Assembly: GCA_900318345.1 (NCBI GenBank)
Contig: ONKD01000018.1
Span: forward strand, 1 to 64,000
DNA from: an uncultured Prevotellaceae bacterium
GTDB lineage: Bacteria; Bacteroidota; Bacteroidia; Bacteroidales; Muribaculaceae
Direction: 5' to 3'
Length of the DNA stretch: 64,000 nucleotides
This document shows, piece after piece, positions 60,388 through 64,000 of this stretch. Both the position numbers and the translations under genes were made by a program. Each line of letters begins with the position of its first letter. Within the stretch, counting starts at the first letter, position 1. The notes under the pieces are model-generated. The model had not been told where the DNA came from. It searched no databases and was given only the letters and a program-made list of their open reading frames with translations.

Positions 60388-61794
60388 ATGAAACAACTGT
60401 TCAATGTGATACTGGCAGCGGCAGCGCTGCTTAGCCTGTACGCATGCACCGACGAGACCATCGGCGTTTCAATCACCGACAGCGTCTCATCGATTATCGA
60501 GGATTCTTCATTTGTCATCACGGGCCACTCAGTGCTGAATGACCGTGTGCAGATGCGCACAACCACCAAGATGCTGGGCGAGCTCAATGCCGCCGGCTTT
60601 GGCAATATCACCGCGTCGGCAGTGACGATGTGGATGCCCGCGATGAGCATCGACACCGCCGGAATCACAGCCGAGACGATTGACTCGTGCCGCCTGAAGC
60701 TGCGTTTGCCCTACACGGGTGGATACACTGGCAACCCGCTGGCTCCCATGCGCTTGAACGTGTATCGCTTGAACAAGGCGCTGCCTAGCCCCATCTACAG
60801 CGATTTTGATCCCACCGACTATTATGATCCCAGCGACCTGCTGGCTTCTGACTCCTATTCGCCCACGTCAGGGTGGATGGAGACATCGACGTCCTATGTG
60901 TCGGGCGCGGCAGTCCGCGACACGGTGAGGGTCATTTCGGTGCCCATGCCGCTGGAACTGGGCCGCGAGTTGTTCACCACCTATGTCAACGACCCGTCCA
61001 AGTTCGCGTCGCCCAAGGCATTTGCCGACGTGTTCCCGGGCATCTATATCACTAACACTTATGGCAGTGGCCATGTGCTGAACATCAGGGGTACCGAGAT
61101 TGACGTGTATTATCACAAGCACGTGCGGCTCAATGACACCACCGAGGTCGATTCGGCCCATGCGCAGTCTTATCTGGCATCGACGCCCGAGGTGATCTCC
61201 AACAACATTATCCACTTTGACATTGACGACGAGGTGAAGGCCATGGTGGACCGTGGTGAGGCCATTATTGCCGCTCCCGCGGGATACGAGGTGCAGGTGC
61301 GCTTCCCCATCCAGGACATCATTGACAAGTTCACGGCCAATGTGGGTACTAACCAGGCCATCATCAACACGCTGTCGCTGGAGTTGCCGGTGAGCATTCC
61401 CGAGACCGAGTACAACATCCAGCCGCCCACCTATCTGCTCATGGTCAAGACCTCCATGAAGGATAACTTTATCAACGGCGATAGCCTGGCCAATAACAAG
61501 GACTCGTTCTATGCCACATATAATGCAGTGAACAAGACATACACGTTCACGGGTCTGCGCAACTATGTGCTGAACATCATCAAGAACCAGGGCGGCATCG
61601 CCACCGAGGATGATTTCAATTTCACCATCACCCCCGTTGACGTGACCAACTACACTTACACGCAGTCCTATTATTATGGCACGACATCGACGGTAACCAA
61701 GATTTCGCCCATGGTGTCGAGGCCGGCGATCGTCAGATTGCTGCTAGACCAAGCCAAGACAAAAATCACCTATAGCAAACAAATTGTCGATTAA
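60388..61794 (+). CDS. DUF4270 lipoprotein
   Basis: 468 residues from the ATG at 60388, which gives a lipoprotein signal with Cys20 in SLYACTDE; an upstream in-frame start would bury it. The rest is beta-rich and matches DUF4270 (SSFVITGHSVLNDRVQMRTT; SYLASTPEVISNNIIHFDID), a Bacteroidetes envelope family of unknown function. It is 70 bp after the glycogen-synthase-like gene and probably co-transcribed. Confidence 0.85.
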   Translation: MKQLFNVILAAAALLSLYACTDETIGVSITDSVSSIIEDSSFVITGHSVLNDRVQMRTTTKMLGELNAAGFGNITASAVTMWMPAMSIDTAGITAETIDSCRLKLRLPYTGGYTGNPLAPMRLNVYRLNKALPSPIYSDFDPTDYYDPSDLLASDSYSPTSGWMETSTSYVSGAAVRDTVRVISVPMPLELGRELFTTYVNDPSKFASPKAFADVFPGIYITNTYGSGHVLNIRGTEIDVYYHKHVRLNDTTEVDSAHAQSYLASTPEVISNNIIHFDIDDEVKAMVDRGEAIIAAPAGYEVQVRFPIQDIIDKFTANVGTNQAIINTLSLELPVSIPETEYNIQPPTYLLMVKTSMKDNFINGDSLANNKDSFYATYNAVNKTYTFTGLRNYVLNIIKNQGGIATEDDFNFTITPVDVTNYTYTQSYYYGTTSTVTKISPMVSRPAIVRLLLDQAKTKITYSKQIVD

Positions 61795-61796
61795 AG

Positions 61797-61828
61797 TTTG
61801 CGGGGTCAGAAAAATTGTGCTACCTTTG
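61797..61828 (+). promoter_or_regulatory. Promoter of tRNA-Thr
   Basis: TTTG (61797-61800), a 20-bp spacer and TACCTTTG (61821-61828) fit the consensus exactly. It begins 3 bp after the DUF4270 stop codon. Confidence 0.75.
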
Positions 61829-61859
61829 CACCCGCATTGCAAATCTCGCAGTGCACTAA

Positions 61860-61932
61860 GCCGCAATAGCTCAGTCGGTAGAGCATTTCATTCGTAACGA
61901 AAAGGTCGCGGGTTCGAGTCCCGCTCGCGGCT
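61860..61932 (+). tRNA. tRNA-Thr(CGT)
   Basis: It starts GCCGCAATAGCTCAGTCGG; the anticodon loop in TTCATTCGTAACGAA gives CGT. D, anticodon and T arms pair (GCGGG TTCGAGT CCCGC). In the acceptor stem GCCGCAA/TCGCGGC position 6 (A) faces C67, a mismatch. CCA is not encoded. Confidence 0.88.
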
Positions 61933-61985
61933 CAACCACAAGACGGGGGAACCAGCATTTGGCTCTCCCGTCTTTTTAGATATCG

Positions 61986-62738
61986 ATGATTATGGAGATT
62001 AGGGTAAAGGATTTCATGGAGCGGCAGCCCAACAACCCGCGGGTGGCTGAGACTGACCAGTTCTACTTGTGGATAGCGCTCAGGCTGGCCAAGCTGTGGG
62101 ACGAGTCGCCGTGGCTGCGCGGTCTGGATGATGACGTGAGGCGCGATGTGGTGCTTGCAGTGACGGGCTATTACCAGGATGTGGTGGCCGATAGTGGCCT
62201 GTGGCGCTCGTTCACTCGGCTGCACAACCTCCGCCATGGCTCACCGTTGCCCCATTACGGCAGGGGAGAAGATTATATTGACTATGAACTCAACCGCGAC
62301 GACGTGCGCTATGTCATCTGGTGGACGATTGCCGGCGATGAGGGCCCTGATGCCCTTGACCCGCATGATGCCGAACTCGAGGCCCTGGCCCTGGCCTTCC
62401 ACATGCTCCTCGATGAGGAGTATGAGCAGGCACCCGTGCCCCGCCAGTGGTGTGTTGCCAGCGAGGTGGACCTGGACAATCCACTGGATGCCCAGCGCAT
62501 CTATGATTACGCTTATTGGCTGTATTGGCGCAGCTTCCTGCTCAGGCCGTCGTCACGGGCCGTGATGGAGCGTGCCATGCCCGAGGCCCATGCGATCATC
62601 GCCCGCGCCGGGAAGAGCGATGCGCGCCCACTGCTGCTGGAACTCAATGAGCGACTCATGGCGAGCGAGCCTGCCGGCCCCATCCCATTGAGCACCGCCC
62701 AGTGGCTGCGCCTCATCATCGACGACGAGCTGCCCTAA
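61986..62738 (+). CDS. Protein of unknown function, DUF3843-like
   Basis: 250 residues, soluble and rich in Trp, Asp and Leu, without signal peptide or membrane segments. Segments such as DQFYLWIALRLAKLWDESPW, WRSFTRLHNLRHGSPLPHY and DDVRYVIWWTIAGDEG resemble DUF3843, a Bacteroidales family of unknown function; this assignment is tentative. It starts just after tRNA-Thr, at either of two nearby ATGs. Confidence 0.6.
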   Translation: MIMEIRVKDFMERQPNNPRVAETDQFYLWIALRLAKLWDESPWLRGLDDDVRRDVVLAVTGYYQDVVADSGLWRSFTRLHNLRHGSPLPHYGRGEDYIDYELNRDDVRYVIWWTIAGDEGPDALDPHDAELEALALAFHMLLDEEYEQAPVPRQWCVASEVDLDNPLDAQRIYDYAYWLYWRSFLLRPSSRAVMERAMPEAHAIIARAGKSDARPLLLELNERLMASEPAGPIPLSTAQWLRLIIDDELP

Positions 62739-62820
62739 CGAGGGGCAAACAAAGCAATAAATTTCACTATAAGACATGGATCATATATTCATTGAGTAAG
62801 GGTATGTTTACACATGAAAC

Positions 62821-62912
62821 TTTGGCTAAAAGTGGTGAAAATAATGAGATTTCGCCAAAGATATAATGTATTCTTTGGCTAAAAGTGGCAAAAATGGTGA
62901 GATTTCGCCAAA
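62821..62912. repeat. Two 39-bp direct repeats with inverted ends
   Basis: Copies at 62821-62859 and 62874-62912 (period 53) differ at few positions. Each starts TTTGGCTAAAAGTGG and ends GAGATTTCGCCAAA, so each is bounded by TTTGGC/GCCAAA. They lie immediately before the ATPase remnant. Confidence 0.85.
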
Positions 62913-63187
62913 ATAACAGTGAAAACAAGAAAATACAGATAGACCTTGTCATTGACCGAGCAGATCGATGTATCAACTTGTGTGAAATGAAGTTTTCTAC
63001 CGAGCCATACATTATAACCAAAGACTACGAGGCTAAACTGCGTGAGCGAATGGCAATTTTCAGGGAAGAAACCAATACCCGCAAGACGTTATTAAATACA
63101 TTTGTCACAACTTTTGGGGTTAAGCCAGGTGTCCATGCTGGAATAGTCCAACAGCAAGTCACATTGGATGAACTGTTTGAAAAATAA
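62885..63187 (+). pseudogene. C-terminal remnant of an AAA-family ATPase with PD-(D/E)XK-like domain
   Basis: The frame opens at a GTG inside the second 39-bp repeat. Recognisable protein starts near 62930: IQIDLVIDRADRCINLCEMK … TNTRKTLLNTFVTTFGV … VTLDELFEK. That is the usual C-terminal 80-90 residues of Bacteroidales ATP-binding proteins that end in a restriction-endonuclease-like domain. The P-loop part, normally about 300 residues, is missing, so an internal deletion joining the upstream region to the 3' end is the simplest explanation. The short product might still be made. Confidence 0.75.
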
Positions 63188-63219
63188 GCCCAGCTATTGA
63201 TTCATTAAAAGGAAAGAGC

Positions 63220-63271
63220 CTATCAACTAAAGACGTTGGCACATTCAGGCGCCAACGTCTTTAGTTGATAG
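63220..63271. terminator. Long perfect hairpin between convergent units
   Basis: A 21-bp perfect stem (63220-63240 / 63251-63271) with a 10-nt loop lies between the ATPase remnant and the 3' end of the minus-strand gene. No T tract is present. A bidirectional terminator is the likeliest role. Confidence 0.65.
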
Positions 63272-63295
63272 CAGTTGTGATCGATAGCCGCGAGG

Positions 63296-64000
63296 TCACT
63301 TGTCGACGGTGAAGTCGCTCAACGTGGGGCCACTCTCGCTCATGGTGACAGTGGCGCTAAAGGTGGGCATGTCGTCATAGTGCAGCACCTTGCCGACAAC
63401 GAAATTCACGCCCGGGGTGACATGGACCGTCAACGGGCCCTCGATGCTGTAGCTGATCTGCTCCCCAATGTAGATGGCGTCGTCCATGAATCCGCCCATG
63501 TCCTCGATGTGGTTAGTCACTGTGGCCAGCGGCTTACCCTCGGCATAGAAAGTGATGTCCTGGCCGTCGATAGTGTAGGTGAGCGCTTTGCACCATGCCT
63601 CCTGCATCTCATAGGGGTCAATGGAGTTGGTGATGCTCGCATAGCCGTTTTCATCAAAGCGCAGCATGTAAACCCGCTCGATGTTGACGCCCGTGCCCTC
63701 GGTGTCAGCACCCACAATCAGCAGTTCGCCTGTAGTGGCGTCATAGCGTGTGCGCGGCATGCGGCCGTGGCGCAGTTGGGGCAGGGCGGTCTTCACGTCA
63801 CCCTTGGCAACGACCATGCCATAGCCCTCGCTGGAGATGGTGTCAGAGCATTTCATCAGGCTCCACACGCTCACGCCAGTCGTCTTGTCCTCCATCAACG
63901 TCTCGTAGCACTCGTCGATGTTCACATGTTTCATCAGGTCCACTACCGCTTGAGGGGCATCGCCTGGTGCGACAGCCTCTTCCATCGTTCCGTTCACAGG
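63296..64000 (-). CDS. Hypothetical protein, C-terminal part (runs off the window)
   Basis: The frame is open to the window edge, so the true start is unknown; about 234 residues are seen. Features include VNIDECYETLMEDKTTGVSV, a segment with YTIDGQDITFYAEGKPLATV and a beta-rich C-terminal half (GPLTVHVTPGVNFVVGKVLH). No catalytic motif or family is recognised. The style resembles Bacteroidales secreted or lipid-anchored proteins. Confidence 0.6.
   Translation of the reverse strand, partial: PVNGTMEEAVAPGDAPQAVVDLMKHVNIDECYETLMEDKTTGVSVWSLMKCSDTISSEGYGMVVAKGDVKTALPQLRHGRMPRTRYDATTGELLIVGADTEGTGVNIERVYMLRFDENGYASITNSIDPYEMQEAWCKALTYTIDGQDITFYAEGKPLATVTNHIEDMGGFMDDAIYIGEQISYSIEGPLTVHVTPGVNFVVGKVLHYDDMPTFSATVTMSESGPTLSDFTVDK

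Overview
The window is a contiguous piece of a Bacteroidales chromosome, most likely a gut Muribaculaceae or Prevotellaceae member. This rests on several things seen here: promoters of the Bacteroidetes type (TTTG/TTGC, a 19-21 bp spacer, then TAnnTTTG); type IX secretion (T9SS) components PorE and PorG together with T9SS-like C-terminal tails; many secreted BspA-type leucine-rich-repeat, CotH, C10-protease and dockerin-like proteins; and families confined to this phylum (DUF4270, DUF6089, DUF6242, DUF4492, DUF4332, GSCFA). The genus is not determined.

Layout. 1-1.6 kb: end of a 2-oxoacid:ferredoxin oxidoreductase operon (alpha, beta, gamma). 1.7-12.5 kb: secreted and surface proteins (endonuclease I, CotH, a large LRR-dockerin protein), a TPR membrane protein, a RecD-like helicase and tRNA-Ser, separated by repeat-rich intergenic DNA. 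12.8-20 kb: an operon-like run of GSCFA hydrolase, MurF-Alr fusion, LRR protein, TadA, esterase and asparaginase. 20-31 kb: DUF4332, aquaporin, a UDP-glucose dehydrogenase homologue lacking the catalytic cysteine, a TlpA-like protein, a YhcG-type nuclease, PorE and a companion, an OPT transporter and a cysteine-free thioredoxin-fold lipoprotein. 31-42 kb: Lrp regulator, inositol monophosphatase family, TrpS, YgjP-type metalloprotease, C10 protease, AAA_14 ATPase, DUF2027-Smr protein, CPBP protease. 42-47.5 kb: cytochrome bd (DUF4492-cydA-cydB), and divergently prmC-ribD. 47.8-57 kb: the envelope cluster DUF6242-porG-uppS-bamA-ompH-ompH-pepC-ompH. 57-64 kb: tRNA-His, nagA, DUF4890, glycogen-synthase-like half protein with DUF4270, tRNA-Thr, a DUF3843-like protein, an ATPase gene remnant, and a partial unknown gene.

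How it fits together. The envelope cluster links undecaprenyl phosphate synthesis, outer-membrane protein assembly (BamA plus three Skp/OmpH chaperones) and T9SS (PorG). PorE at 25-27 kb supplies the peptidoglycan anchor of the same secretion system, which would export the endonuclease and other proteins with C-terminal sorting tails.

The signals most worth following are non-coding. There is a family of imperfect palindromes of about 70-80 bp that carry a complete promoter in the right arm, upstream of the GSCFA gene, trpS and prmC (with an extra tandem copy before prmC). There is a 172-bp MITE-like element with perfect 14-bp inverted ends plus two relatives. Short TAG/TAA-rich tandem repeats begin exactly at stop codons. 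Unrelated genes share intergenic mosaics around the motif GGCATCCGCG. I did not find a defence island, CRISPR array, prophage or intact insertion sequence.
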